Source of the DNA: Stagonosporopsis chrysanthemi
Lineage: Eukaryota; Ascomycota; Dothideomycetes; Pleosporales; Didymellaceae
Assembly: GCA_022560025.1 (NCBI GenBank)
Contig: JAFISE010000035.1
Coordinates: 62,001 to 126,000 of the forward strand
Length of the DNA: 64,000 bases
Direction: 5' to 3'
A model generated the notes under the pieces. That model worked only from the letters and a program-made list of their open reading frames with translations, was not told the origin of the DNA and did no database searches. The number at the start of each line of letters is the position of its first letter. Within the stretch, counting starts at the first letter, position 1. Shown piece after piece: positions 1 to 10,600 of the stretch. The position numbers and the translations under genes are program-made.

Positions 1-592
1 CTCTTTATACAAAGTCTTAAAAGTAATATCTAAACAGAGTTGGTAATATCTTTAGTACAGAGACTTAAGAAAGTATACTAGAAATTGCTTAACAATATTA
101 CTAAAGCTTAGTTATAAGCAATTTTCTATACAAATTAGAAAAGAATAACAACACCTTAGCTAAACAAGAAGGATAAAGTGTATCTCTTTACAAAAAATCT
201 ACGTACACAAAGACTAACAAAAATACTAGACAAAGTTAAGGTTAGACTATGTTTTATTTTAAAGCAGATTAGCTTAGTTAACTACTAACTAGACCTGCTA
301 AAAGATATAAAAATCTACCTAGTGTTCTATATATTACTATTAGAACTAGCTAACTTGAGAATGCTAACTTAGAAAGACTTCTATTACTAAGCTAATAGTA
401 ATAATAAGTTGTAAGTTAAGAAAATTATAAAACATTATAAAAAGAGCTACAGTAACAAGTACCTAGTTAAATAGTTAAGATACTTAGAGTTAGAAAGTAT
501 ATAGGAGCTAAGTACAAACCTTACAAACTACTACTAGCTAGTGTAGAAGTACTATAGTTAGCTATAGACTCTTTAATAAGACTTATAGCACC

Positions 593-880
593 CTAGGTTA
601 TTAGAAAAGTATACATCTTAATAGACACAGCTAGACAATTAACTTCTTTAGCTAAGTCTAACTTACCTAACTTAATTATCTTATTTGCTAAGCCTAGCGC
701 CTTATACTGTGTATAATCTTCAGCCTGTTTTAGAATTTTCTTATTCTGCAACAACTGCGCAATTACAGTTGCTAGCAATATCTTATTATTTTTAACTTTC
801 TTCTTATACTCCTTGTAAGTATAATCTAGCAACTTCTAAGATATATTTATACATAGCTTGCCTGCCTAAGTATACTTAGT
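593..880 (-). pseudogene. Possible antisense reading frame in Gypsy B between integrase and 3' LTR
   Basis: On the minus strand, opposite to Gypsy B, a 79-codon stretch (832 to 593) is open in a region where stop codons are otherwise dense. The peptide is hydrophilic, lysine-rich and probably helical (for example KEYKKKVKNNKILL and AEDYTQYKALGLANKI), which is unlike random AT-rich translation. Reading on upstream meets a TAG that could be a mutated CAG. It lies between the chromodomain and the 3' LTR, the same relative place as the antisense frame of Gypsy A. I do not recognise the product. Chance openness cannot be excluded for a frame this short. Confidence 0.4.
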
Positions 881-1232
881 AAACTCTATTTAGTTTAAAG
901 CAATTAGTATAATATAGTACTTATAGCCTTTAAAGAAACAATAGTTATAAAGAACTTTAGATAGCGTGTTAGCTTGTTAAATTTCTAAGCTAAGTTAAAG
1001 GTTGTAAAAATAAAAAGACATCTTAACTTACTAGATTACTAAATAAGAGGAAACTTTAGCTTTATATAAACCTAGTTACTTGTTCTATAGTTTAAGAACA
1101 AACTAGATAGAAAGGAGAAGTAGTATTATAATCTTGTAAAAGATACAGTACAGTGTAATAAGTAACTAACTAGAATCTTAATAGAAGCTAGTAATTAGGG
1201 CACAGGACAAAGTAATTACAAGTTATATAACT

Positions 1233-1352
1233 TGCTTATTAATAAGCATATACAGACTATTGCTTATTAACAAGCATAATATAATTCTACTTATTAACAA
1301 GTAACTATAACTATATCTTATTAGACTAACTCTAGTTGCTTAATAACAAGCA
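1233..1352. repeat. Four copies of a 16-bp palindrome inside LTR B
   Basis: Near-perfect palindromes of the form TGCTTATTAACAAGCA occur at 1,233-1,248, 1,261-1,276, 1,288-1,303 and 1,337-1,352. The related LTR at 17,344-17,769 has, in the corresponding place, a different palindromic set built on GTCTTATAAGAC-like units. The position within the LTR suggests a U3 regulatory or structural array, but that role is inference. Confidence 0.7.
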
Positions 1353-1893
1353 TCTTATAGTTATAGTATATAGTATAGTAAGAACGTAAACTCTTATAGT
1401 TTGTGTTTAACCTAAGTAACAATCTAAGTTATTAGATCTAAAACCTAACCTTTAAGCTAGACAGTCTACTCTATACTACTTATTATTACCCCTGCTTTTA
1501 AGACAGACAGATAGTATCTATACTCCTTACTGTAAACTCTTTTTAGCCTCTTGTTACTGTATTTATCCTTAAGAACTAATTAAATAGTGCTTATAAGCTT
1601 TGCTTAAAGTACAACCTTAATAATAAGCTAAGTAGAATACAACTCTAACTCTACCTAGTACCTAGCAGAATACTTTTTACAAGCTAAGAGTATTTTATAA
1701 TAGGTATTTTTAATTACTAGGTCTTTAAAATTAGTTATTTAATTAGATTAAATCCTAGAAAGAAAACAGTTAGTAATAGTTTAAGTAAGCATATTATAAA
1801 TTTAAAAGACAAAGAAAATCTAGACTACTATAAACTCTTACTAACTTAGCTAAATAATAAAGAAAAACGTTTACTTTACTATATATACAGTAA

Positions 1894-2400
1894 TTAAGCT
1901 AGAGCCTTACTAACGTTGCTTATCTTATCCTTAGTGTCTGCTATAAGAGTATCTAAAGGAAGCTAAGCCTTTTTAAGCACAGTTTTCTTAAGACCTTTAC
2001 TCTAGGTACTCTGCTACAGAGCTTTAGGTACTAGTAGAGATACTACTACTTGCCTTAGCTCTGCTACCTTATTACGCAGAGACTTTACCTATATAGTAAG
2101 CGCTCTTATTACCTTTATTAAGGCCTAATTAGTAACAGGCTAGACGTAGTACTAATAGAGTAATATATTAGCAGCTAACACCTCTTTAAGCTATATAGTT
2201 GCTACCTGCACTATACTTGCTAAGGCATAGGCTAACTAATAGAAGTTATCTTAAGCAGTCTTATAAACAGCCTATATAGCTACTACTTCTAGCTCTCTTA
2301 ACTTTCTACTTTTCTCTACTATAAGTTCTTCTTATACAACAAGATTGCTCTAAAAAGTATTATACTTAGGTCTAATATAGATTAGTACCTATTTAAAAGT
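1894..2400 (-). pseudogene. Antisense coiled-coil-like reading frame in Gypsy A'
   Basis: This is the minus-strand frame opposite to Gypsy A' sense. It aligns codon for codon with the frame at 7,120-7,632 of Gypsy A, including the stretch SLRNKVAELRQVVVSL and the same final residues before a TAA at 1,894-1,896. Internal stops are mostly TAG or TAA where CAG or CAA would read through, as expected from C-to-T mutation. About 110 codons stay in register between the copies with little or no frameshift. The product is unknown: a helical, probably coiled-coil region followed by a lysine-rich tail. Confidence 0.5.
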
Positions 2401-3102
2401 TAGCTTAAAGACTAATAGAAGAAAAGTGCTAAGATTAAACTAGACAACACTTCTTGTTTTAAAGTATATAATAAGTACACTTTAATAACAACGCCTTGTT
2501 AAAAGTATATACTACTGTGTTCCTCTATACAGAGGCCTAAATTAGATAAAGGTAAATAACCTAATAGGCTACTATAAGAATACTAAGAAAGACAAGTATT
2601 AGCATAGTAACTAAAAAACAAGCCTAGTAACAGTTAGTAGTAATTAAATAAAGTTGTTTAAAGTACTTGTAGTAAGAATTAGTGTCTGTTAGAGAATAAA
2701 AATAAGCAAGGTACCTATTATTTACTAAAAAATTATACTACAAGTAATTAAACCTAATTAAGAAGTAGATTAAATATATTTCTATAGTTACTATAACTTT
2801 AGTAAAAGCTACTTTATTATAGCACAGGCTCTTATAACAGCTATAAGCCTAGTAATAATTTAATTTACCTAGTTATTATTACTAAAAGGCTTGCCTAAAA
2901 TAGATAAGTATAAAGTAGCTAATATAAGTTATATAGCAAAACTTTAATAAAAGTTAATAATAGTAAAGAAAGACTATAGTCTTAAGACAAATAAGAGTTA
3001 GATATATTTTATACCTTACTAAAGTTTAAACCTTTATAGTATAAGAGTTTTCTTTATAATTTTGCAGAATTAAAGACAATCTGCCTATAAGGAGGAGAGT
3101 AA

Positions 3103-3380
3103 TATAAAAACAAGCCTAGTTCTTTAAGCTTACTTTACACTACTTAACAACTACTTAACTTAGGTCTGTCTTTTAACTACTTCTTAGTATAATCTTTTCT
3201 AAGCTTCTAGGTATAAGAAGAGAAGTCTCTACAGAGTTTAGATAGATAGTTTTAAAGTATTTTTTTGTACAAGACCTATAGAAATAGAGATCTAGTTCTA
3301 TAGTTTATTCTAGTACTTCTATACACTTTGTAGTAGATACCTATACCTTTTAGACTCTTTTAGCATTCTGTGTTGTTACA
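3103..3380 (+). repeat. LTR of Gypsy A' (278 bp)
   Basis: Inverted copy of the LTRs at 6,143-6,420 and 21,027-21,304, and exactly the same length. On the plus strand it starts TATAAAAACAAGCC (TG mutated to TA) and ends TGTTGTTACA. A polypurine tract lies immediately upstream, which fixes it as the 3' LTR. Confidence 0.88.
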
Positions 3381-4080
3381 GCTAGTAAACTAGATACCTT
3401 TGTATACTTAGAGCCTCTAACTTTAGATAAGTACAACTCTATAGTTCTTTAAAATACAGCTAAGTATTATATTGCACAATAGAATGCGCTAAGCTAAAGC
3501 TTTTAAACTAGCTACTATTTGCATAATTTAATTAGTTTTAGCTTAGTTATATTGCCTAGAATAGCTAGATAGTTTGTACTACCTCTACCTCTACCTAACT
3601 CTAGACTCCTAGAGTCTACAAACTCTCTATAAGTTCTAAGCAATACATCTTAGCTAAAACTAAACTAAATTAAGTAAATAGTAGCCTGTTTAAAAGTTCT
3701 AGCTTAGCATATTCTATAATATAATATATTACTAAGCTGTATCTTAAACACTTATATAGTTATACCTACCTAAAGCTAGAGACTCTAAGTTTATAGAAGT
3801 ACTTAATTTGCTAGCCTAGGTACAAGGCCTGCGCGTTAAAAGGCTAAGTAGATATTAGCTAAAGTAAACAATTAATTGTACGCTGCTTTAAAGGCTTGCA
3901 AGATCTTAAGCTTAGTAATACAATTAATATAATAGTAGATAAAGCTCTTAAAAGCTCTAGCTTAGCGTATTCTATTTTATAATATATTACTAATTTGTGT
4001 TTTAAAGAACTATAGAGTTGTATTTACTTAAAGCTAAAGACTAAGTATATAGAAGTACTTAGTTTACTAGCCTACTTGTA
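3381..4080. mobile_element. Terminal-inverted-repeat (MITE-like) element with an internal third arm
   Basis: Positions 3,381-3,500 are the reverse complement of about 3,955-4,078; both ends carry GCTAGTAAACTA. A third copy of the arm lies at about 3,690-3,830, in the same orientation as the right arm. The inverted arms of about 120 bp and the total of about 0.7 kb without a readable transposase suggest a non-autonomous DNA element. It abuts the Gypsy A' LTR end at 3,380. Target duplications were not resolved. Confidence 0.55.
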
Positions 4081-4779
4081 CCTTTCTAGCTAGGCTAGCA
4101 AATAGGTTTAGAGTATCTAGTATTAGAACCTAGCTTAAGCTGCTAAGCTAAACAAGTACTAAAAAAGTTAACAGTACTTATAGACTATAAATACAAGCTT
4201 AGACTAGTACTATATTATTACTATTAGCCTAGCTAGAGTCTAATAGTCTAGGGCCTAACAGCTAGAGGCTTAATACTTAGTAGTAAGTAAAGGTTAAGTT
4301 AAGGTTGCACAGACCTTAGAGTAGTAGTTAGGTTAGAGTTGTATAAGCTAGAGGTAGAAGTTAAGTAGAGATACTTCTAGCGTAAGTAGAAGTAAGAGAT
4401 AGGTTGCACAGACCTAGATTAAGGCTAGGTTAAGAGTACCTGCTAAGGTACGTGATTTTAAGTTATAATAAATAGCTTATCTTGCTATAGAATAACTCTG
4501 TTAGAGTAAGCCTACTATAGTATATAATAATAGGTAGTAATAGTTAGCTCTCTTACTATAAGATAAAATCTTCTATAATATTAATACAACTCTTACTCTA
4601 CTTTAACTCTAAGTAGAGACAACCTAACTTTTACCTACTTAGTATTAACTTAGTATAGGTAGAAGTTAAGTAAAGGTTAAGGTATTACGTAATAGTACCT
4701 AACCTCTATCTATTTACTAGCCTATCTCTAGCTAGATACTATTCTGTTAACGCTTAACGTGCAGCTGTATATACCTACT
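4081..4779. other. Unassigned AT-rich repeat sequence with GGTTAAG-rich motifs
   Basis: No coding frame is readable. Imperfect inverted copies of a motif running TTAATACT...GTAAAGGTTA lie at about 4,270-4,310 and 4,612-4,650. A palindrome-like GGTATTACGTAATAGTACC lies near 4,690. These may be ends of the adjacent DNA transposon remnant, but alignment by eye is only approximate. Confidence 0.35.
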
Positions 4780-5250
4780 CTAGCTGCTCTACTAGAGGTA
4801 CTCTAAGAAGCGCGTATACTAAGTAATATACGCAAACCTAAGGCTTATTTAATTTTAATATATAAGCATGTACGCTAATATAAGAGCTTATTACTTGCTT
4901 TTAATATTAAAGCAATTAATTAGCTTAAGAAGAGTACTAAGGTAATAATACTCTTAGCTAAGTTAATATATAATTATATTACTAGCCTTAAAAAGGATAA
5001 TAAGGCAGTGTTAGCACGTAAAAAGCATAAAAAAAAGTATATATAGTAGTATAGAGTCTTTACAAAGAGAGCTAGAGAGAATCTACTTACTAAAAGTAAA
5101 GCTACTTAGTAGATTGCTTATAAGCAGTATTAAAGAAGAAAGCAATTAGATATAAGCTGCTAGGCTCTTACGTACTATAAGAAGTGTAAAGAGACTAGAT
5201 ATAACTCTTATATATATAAGAAAGATACTTTAGATACTACTTAATCTACT
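4780..5250 (+). mobile_element. Pogo/Fot1-like DNA transposase C-terminal remnant
   Basis: The plus-strand translation around 4,990-5,240 shows a lysine-rich stretch (LARKKHKKKY), then a region ending YYKKCKETRYNSYIYKKD. This resembles the RKR-rich tail and the terminal C-x2-C-x4-H-N-x3-C knuckle of Fot1/Pot2-type transposases after Cys-to-Tyr and His-to-Tyr mutation. The catalytic DDE part is missing or unreadable, so this is a truncated fossil. The family call rests on pattern memory and is tentative. Confidence 0.45.
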
Positions 5251-5659
5251 CTATTAATATCTTTATCTTGTTTTAAAAGGTAGTTAAGATATACACATAT
5301 AGAAGTGCGCAAAGTTAGTAAGGTGTATTACTTACTTATATATGTTACTTACTTAAAATACATATTATTAATTAGTTCTAAAGAGTCTAACTATTAGAAG
5401 AAGTATACTACTAAAAGCTATTACTAGTATAAACTAGATAGACTTAGTAGAGAATAGCTATTATATAGTAGCTTCTTATTTATAAAAGCTGTAGCTAGGG
5501 CCTAGCTAGCTTTAGCTCTAGTTAGCAGAGTTTTTGTACTCTGCTTTAAAGGTAAGATAGTTCTATAGCAGAGCCTTAGTAAGTCTAATTCTAAGGTATA
5601 TAAGTGCTAAGGCACTAGTTATAAGCCTAGCCTGTTACAACTATATTTTAGGCTATAAT
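5251..5659. other. Unassigned repeat sequence
   Basis: AT-rich and without a readable frame. A 25-bp stretch near 5,370-5,395 (around TTAGTTCTAAAGAGTCTAAC) recurs at about 9,240-9,265 inside Gypsy A, so part of this may be rearranged Gypsy sequence. Nothing else can be supported. Confidence 0.3.
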
Positions 5660-6142
5660 ATAGTAATAGTAGCTACTAAGAGATTTATAAAGTAGTCTAA
5701 AGTAAAATTAAAGTTAATATAGCTATATAGCTACTAAGAATCTAATAATACTTATAAGTACTTAATTTCTTAAGTATACTTAAAGTTTACTAGATCTTAT
5801 TTTCTTTAGCTAAGAATATTAGCCTACTTATTAATCTTCTTAGAAGTATACTTAGTTTAGAAGTTAAAAACTACTAGTACTTTAGTCTATCTTACTTATT
5901 AGAGATTTAAAACCTAAGTAGTTATAGAATATTCTAGAAAGTAGTAAGTAAAGTAGGTATAAACTAATCTTAAGGTAGATATTAACTCTACTCTCTACTT
6001 ATTAAAAGCTTAGAAGATAGTAAAGAGTTCTTTGTTATAGATCTCTTAACTAAGCTCTAATCTTGCTAGAGAATAGCTATAGAATACTATAAAGTACTAG
6101 TAGTTGTCTGTATATTTCTAAGACATAACGCTAGCTACTACT
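5660..6142 (-). mobile_element. Gypsy C fragment, RNase H region (left half of an interrupted element)
   Basis: Closely similar to 9,296-9,750 of Gypsy A, which places it in the RNase H region of a minus-strand Gypsy polyprotein. It stops exactly at the Gypsy A LTR (6,143) with CTACT at 6,138-6,142. The homologous sequence resumes after the other A LTR, at 21,305, beginning with the same CTACT. The two fragments are therefore one older element split by A. Its left end (about 5,660) is a truncation. Confidence 0.8.
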
Positions 6143-6420
6143 TGTAACAATATAGAATGCTAGAAGAGTCTAAAAGGTATAAGTATCTACTATAAAGTGT
6201 ATAGAAGTACTAAAATAAACTATAAGACTAGATCTCTACTCTTATAAGTCTTGTACAAAAGAACACTTTAAAACTATCTATCTAAACTCTGTAGAGACTT
6301 CTCTTCTTATACCTAGAAGCTTAGAGAAGATTATACTAAGAAGCAGTTAAAAGATAAATCTAAGTTAGGTAGTTATTAAGTAGTATAAACTAAGCTTTAA
6401 GAACTAGGCTTGTTTTTATA
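6143..6420 (-). repeat. 3' LTR of Gypsy A (278 bp)
   Basis: Begins TGTAACAA and ends TTTTTATA on the plus strand. It is paired with 21,027-21,304, and the visible differences are mainly C/T and G/A transitions. A purine tract on the minus strand lies directly inside it, so it is the 3' LTR of a minus-strand element. Confidence 0.9.
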
Positions 6421-7119
6421 TTACTCTCTTCTTTGTAAGTAGATTATCTTTAATTCTATAAAATTATAAAGAAACCTCTTATACTATAAAGGTTTAAACT
6501 TTAAGAAGGTGTAAAATATATCTAACTTCTATCTATTCTAAGACTCTAGTCTTTTTTTACTATTATTAACCTTTATTTAGGTTTTGCTATATAACTTATA
6601 TTAGCTACTTTGTACTTATCTATTCTAGGCAAGCTCTTTAGTAATAATAACTAAGTAAATTAGATTACTACTAGGCTTATAGCTGTTATAAGAGCCTATG
6701 CTATAACAGAGTAGCTTTTACTAAAGTTGTAGTAACTATAAAAATGTGTTCAATCTACTTTCTAATTAGGTTAAATTGCTTACAGCGTACTTTTTAAGTA
6801 AACAACGTGTGCCCTACTTATTTCTATTCTCTAATAAACACTAATTCTTGCTACAAGTACTTTAAATTACTCTATCTAATTACTACTAACTGTTACTAGG
6901 CTTGTCTTTTAGTTACTATGCTAATACTTATTCTTCTTAGTACTCTTATAGTAGTCTATTAGGTTATCTGCCTTTATTTAATTTAAGCCTTTATATAGAG
7001 AAATATAGTAGTTTATACCTTTAACAAGGCGTTGTTATTAAAGTATGCTTATTATACACTTTAAAATAAAAAGTGTTATCTAGTTTAATTACTATCTCTA
7101 CTTTCTTATTTATCTTTAC

Positions 7120-7632
7120 TAACTTACGTAGGTGCTAATTTACGTTAGAGCTAAGTATAATACTTTTTATAGCAACCTTGTTGTATAGAAAGAAGCTATA
7201 GCAGAGAAAAGTAGAGAGTTAAAAGAGCTAGAGGTAATAGCTGCAAAGGCTGTTTGTAAGACTGCTTAGAATAACCTTTATTAGTTAGCTTATACCTTAG
7301 TAAGTATAGTACAAGTAGTAACTACACAGCTTAAAGAAGTGTTAGCTACTAATATATTACTTTATTAGTACTACGTCTAGCCTGTTACTAATTAAGCCTT
7401 AGTAGAGGTAATAAAAGTATTTACTATGTAGGTAAGGTCTCTGTGCAATAAAGTTGCAGAGCTAAGGCAGGTAGTAGTATCTCTGCAGGCTTTATTAGTT
7501 AAGGCTGTATAGCAGAGCACTAAAAGCAAGAGCCTAAAGAAGTTAGTACCTAAAAAGGTATTAGTTAATTTAAATACTCTCTTAGTAGATAGTAAGAAAA
7601 AGATAAGCAACGTTAGTAAGGATCTAGCTTAA
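7120..7632 (+). pseudogene. Antisense coiled-coil-like reading frame in Gypsy A
   Basis: This plus-strand frame lies opposite to Gypsy A sense, between integrase and the 3' LTR. Reading past TAG and TAA codons, most of which could derive from CAG or CAA, gives a natural-looking helical protein of at least 170 codons. Segments include EKSRELKELEVIAAKAV, LCNKVAELRQVVVSLQALL and a lysine/serine-rich tail (QSTKSKSLKKLVPKK), ending at TAA 7,630-7,632. The same frame, in register and with the same stop, is present in copy A' (1,894-2,400, minus). A competing sense ORF at 7,392-7,610 is only 72 codons long and looks less protein-like. Function unknown; possibly a Gag-like or regulatory accessory protein. 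Confidence 0.5.
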
Positions 7633-10600
7633 TTACTATATATATAGTAGAGTAGACGTTTTCCTTTGTTACTTAGCTAAGTTAGTAGAAGTTTAAAGTA
7701 GTCTAGATTTTCTTTGTTTTTTAAATTTATAACGTGCCTACTTAAACTATTACTAGCTGTTTTCTTTCTAAGATTTAATTTAATTTAGTAACTACTTTAA
7801 GAGACTTAGTAATTATAAATACTTATTATAAAATACTCTTAGCTTGTAAAGAGTATTCTTAAAGTTTTCTGCTAGGTACTAGGTAGAGTTAGGATTATAT
7901 CCTACCTAGCTTATATAGTACTTTAATTGTTGTTAGAAGAGTTTGCTTACTATTATCTTATACACTTTCTATTCCTTAACTCCTTAGATTAGGACACCTA
8001 AGAGTTTTAGAGCTTCTTGTCTAAGTAGAAGGTCTGCTAGGTCTTTGCAGAGTATATCTAGAGCAAAGACATTATAAATTTATAAACTAAAAAGAAGTTT
8101 TAAATACTATAAATAACTAACTTACTTAAGAACTTTAGATAGACTTTTTTATAGGTTAGATAGCTTTTAGCTAGGCTGCTTAACAGCTAAGTTCTTAGTT
8201 AACAAGTATACTTTATTACTTACTACCTAGTTAACTAGACTATAGTGCTTATCCTTAGTAGGTTTTGTTTGCAGCTGCGCCTTTTCTATATTCTTTTTAG
8301 CTACCTTCTAAGCTTAGTGTATATAGGTTGCTAGAGCAAGTGTATTTAAGCAGTTTAGGTTGTTATAAGAAGTTGTACCTATATTAAGTCTATTCTATTA
8401 CTAGCTTAGTCTTAGTTTACTTTTAAATAATACCTAATAAAAAGTTATTTTAATACTAGAATAAAGTAAGGTAAGCTGTATATAGTTAATAAGCAGTAGT
8501 AGTTTAAACTAGTTAACTTAAAAGTATACTATAAATAATAATAGCTACTAGTTAATATACTTGTTTATAATCTCTGTTTAGCTATTAGTTTCTTTATAGT
8601 AGGTAGTAGAAAGCTTAAATTTAACGCTAATAATCTAACAGAACTTAGAATAAAAACAGAATATAAACTAGAGTCTATAAATAGACACTATTAATTTAAG
8701 AGTATAACTAAAATAATAAACTTATTAGATAAATAAAAAAGCTATCTCTTGTATAGTTATTATCTTATAGCATAGAATAGTAATTGCCTACTTTGTTAAA
8801 CAGTTAATAATAATACGTATTTAATTATATCTTGCTTTGTTCTTTAGAAAATTCTTAAAATCTATATACAGGTGCTGTATAGATTAATTAAGAATAGGTA
8901 ATAAGTAAAGGTACCTGCAGAGTTAGGTTTGTTTTAAATAACTATAGTAACAAGAGATATAATTTTGTATATATTGTTTATAGCTAGTGCCTATGCCTTG
9001 CTAGTAATACTGTTAAGATAGTAGCTAGTAGATTTTCTTTGCGCTTAGGTAAGTAGTAGATACTTAGTTATAGGCTTCTTAAATAAAGCAAGTGCACAGC
9101 ACTAAGTCTAGAACTATACACAGACAATCTTAGTATAGAAGTAGACTATTATAGATCTAATAGCTAGAAGCTAGAGAGTTTTGCTTTTTTTTAAAAGCCT
9201 AGCAATTGTGTTATAGTATAGCTTTAATTAGTTCTAAGGAGTCTAACTATATTTCTAGCTACAAGGTATAGATAACGTGTACTAAGAAATATAATAGATA
9301 GAATTAAGCAAAATTAGAGTTAATATAGTTATAAAGTTGTTAGAGACCTAATATTACTTAGGAGTAATTATCTTTCTAAGCTAACTTAAGGTTAGCTAGG
9401 TCTTACTTTTTTTAACTAAAGATATTAGCCCTTTTATTATTCTTCTCTAGGGTGTACTTAATTTAGAAGTTAAACAGAGCAATTACTTCTCTCTACTTAG
9501 CTTATTAAGCGTTTAGGACTTTAGTAGTTATAAACTATTCTAAGGAATAGTAGTTAGAATAGACATAGATCTAACTAAGAGTAGATATCAGCTCTGCTCT
9601 CTACTTATTAAAGGCCTAGAAGATAGCAAAGAGCTCTTTGTTATAGATCTCTTAGTTAAGCTCTGAACCTAATAGAGAATAGCTATAAAACGCTGTAGAG
9701 TACTAGCGTCTATTAGAATGTTTCTAAGATATAACTCTTGCAACTACTTTATTAGATACATTAGTTTCTAGCTTAGTCTTAAAGTTAGAGTTAAAGTAAT
9801 ATAGTATTAGAATAGCTAGTAAGCTTTCTTTAAGTCTTTTAAAGCTATTGTAGCAATCTAGCATCTATATAAATACGTTTGCTAAGCTTTATAATATAAT
9901 TAGAAGTTTAGCTACTTATAAGAATTTAGGCACAAGTTGTTAATAGAAACTAGTAAAGCTTAGAAATAATTTTACACTTGTTATAGTTATAAGTAGCTTC
10001 TAGTCTGCTAAAACCTATACCTTCTTAGAATTTACTTTACTACCTTTGTTTATAAGAATATACCTAAGGTACTAAGTTTAAGTTATATAGAATTTGCTTT
10101 TCTTAATATTAACTTACAAGTTTGCAAAGTAAAGACATTCTAAAACCTTCTTAATATATATCTAGTAAGTCTAAGTATTTTTAGAATAGATAAAGATATT
10201 ATCTAGGTAAGTAATATAGAAGTTATTTAAATAGGTAATTAAGATATTGTTTATATAGTATTAGTATATAGCAGAGCTAATATACAAGCTAAATAGTAAA
10301 CCTTTATACTTATATATACTATAATACATTTTAAACATAGTATACTCTTTAAAAGCAAGACTTATATAGATTTAGTTAAAAGCTAATTAAATATTAAACT
10401 TAGTAAATATCTTTACTTTAGATAGTTAGGCAAGTAGCTTGTTTATACAGAGTATTAGATAAAGGTCTTTGTAAGTTAAATTATTAAATTTGCAATAGTC
10501 TATATAGATATACACACTTCTATTTAGTTTTTATATATATAGTATAGGTAATATAAATAGACTTTAGCTATATCTAATCTAACTATAGTACAGCTATTCT

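Larger units (their letters stand above)
1..1625 (+). mobile_element. 3' end of a chromodomain Ty3/Gypsy element (Gypsy B) with its 3' LTR
   Basis: The plus-strand translation around 285-360 reads like the C-terminal integrase end of a chromovirus polyprotein (DIKIYLVFYILLLE). Around 460-520 it reads like a chromodomain (YLVK*...ESI*EL), with both expected tryptophan codons now TAG, as TGG to TAG mutation would give. A purine-rich stretch at 1,109-1,120 resembles a polypurine tract. The 3' LTR then starts at about 1,135 or 1,154 and ends near 1,625. Positions 1,350-1,625 match the reverse complement of 17,344-17,610, which supports an LTR identity. The 5' part lies outside the window. The element sits inside Gypsy A', whose sequence resumes at about 1,626. 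Its coding capacity is destroyed. I am fairly sure of the class, and less sure of the left LTR edge. Confidence 0.7.
1626..3380 (+). mobile_element. 3' part of Gypsy A' (second copy of family A)
   Basis: This segment is the reverse complement of 6,143-7,905 with RIP-like differences, so it is the 3' end of a second copy of family A, here on the plus strand. It ends with a polypurine tract (AAGGAGGAGAGTAA, 3,089-3,102) and a 278-bp LTR (3,103-3,380). It begins abruptly at about 1,626, where Gypsy B is inserted. The 5' part is outside the window. It contains the antisense frame described separately. Confidence 0.85.

Noticed and set aside
1233..1352. CRISPR-like array
   Set aside because: Units are palindromes with irregular spacing inside an LTR in a fungal genome; no array structure.
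7392..7610. 72-codon sense-strand ORF in Gypsy A
   Set aside because: The opposite strand gives a more natural, longer frame conserved in two copies; this ORF is Leu/Thr-rich as expected of an antisense shadow.
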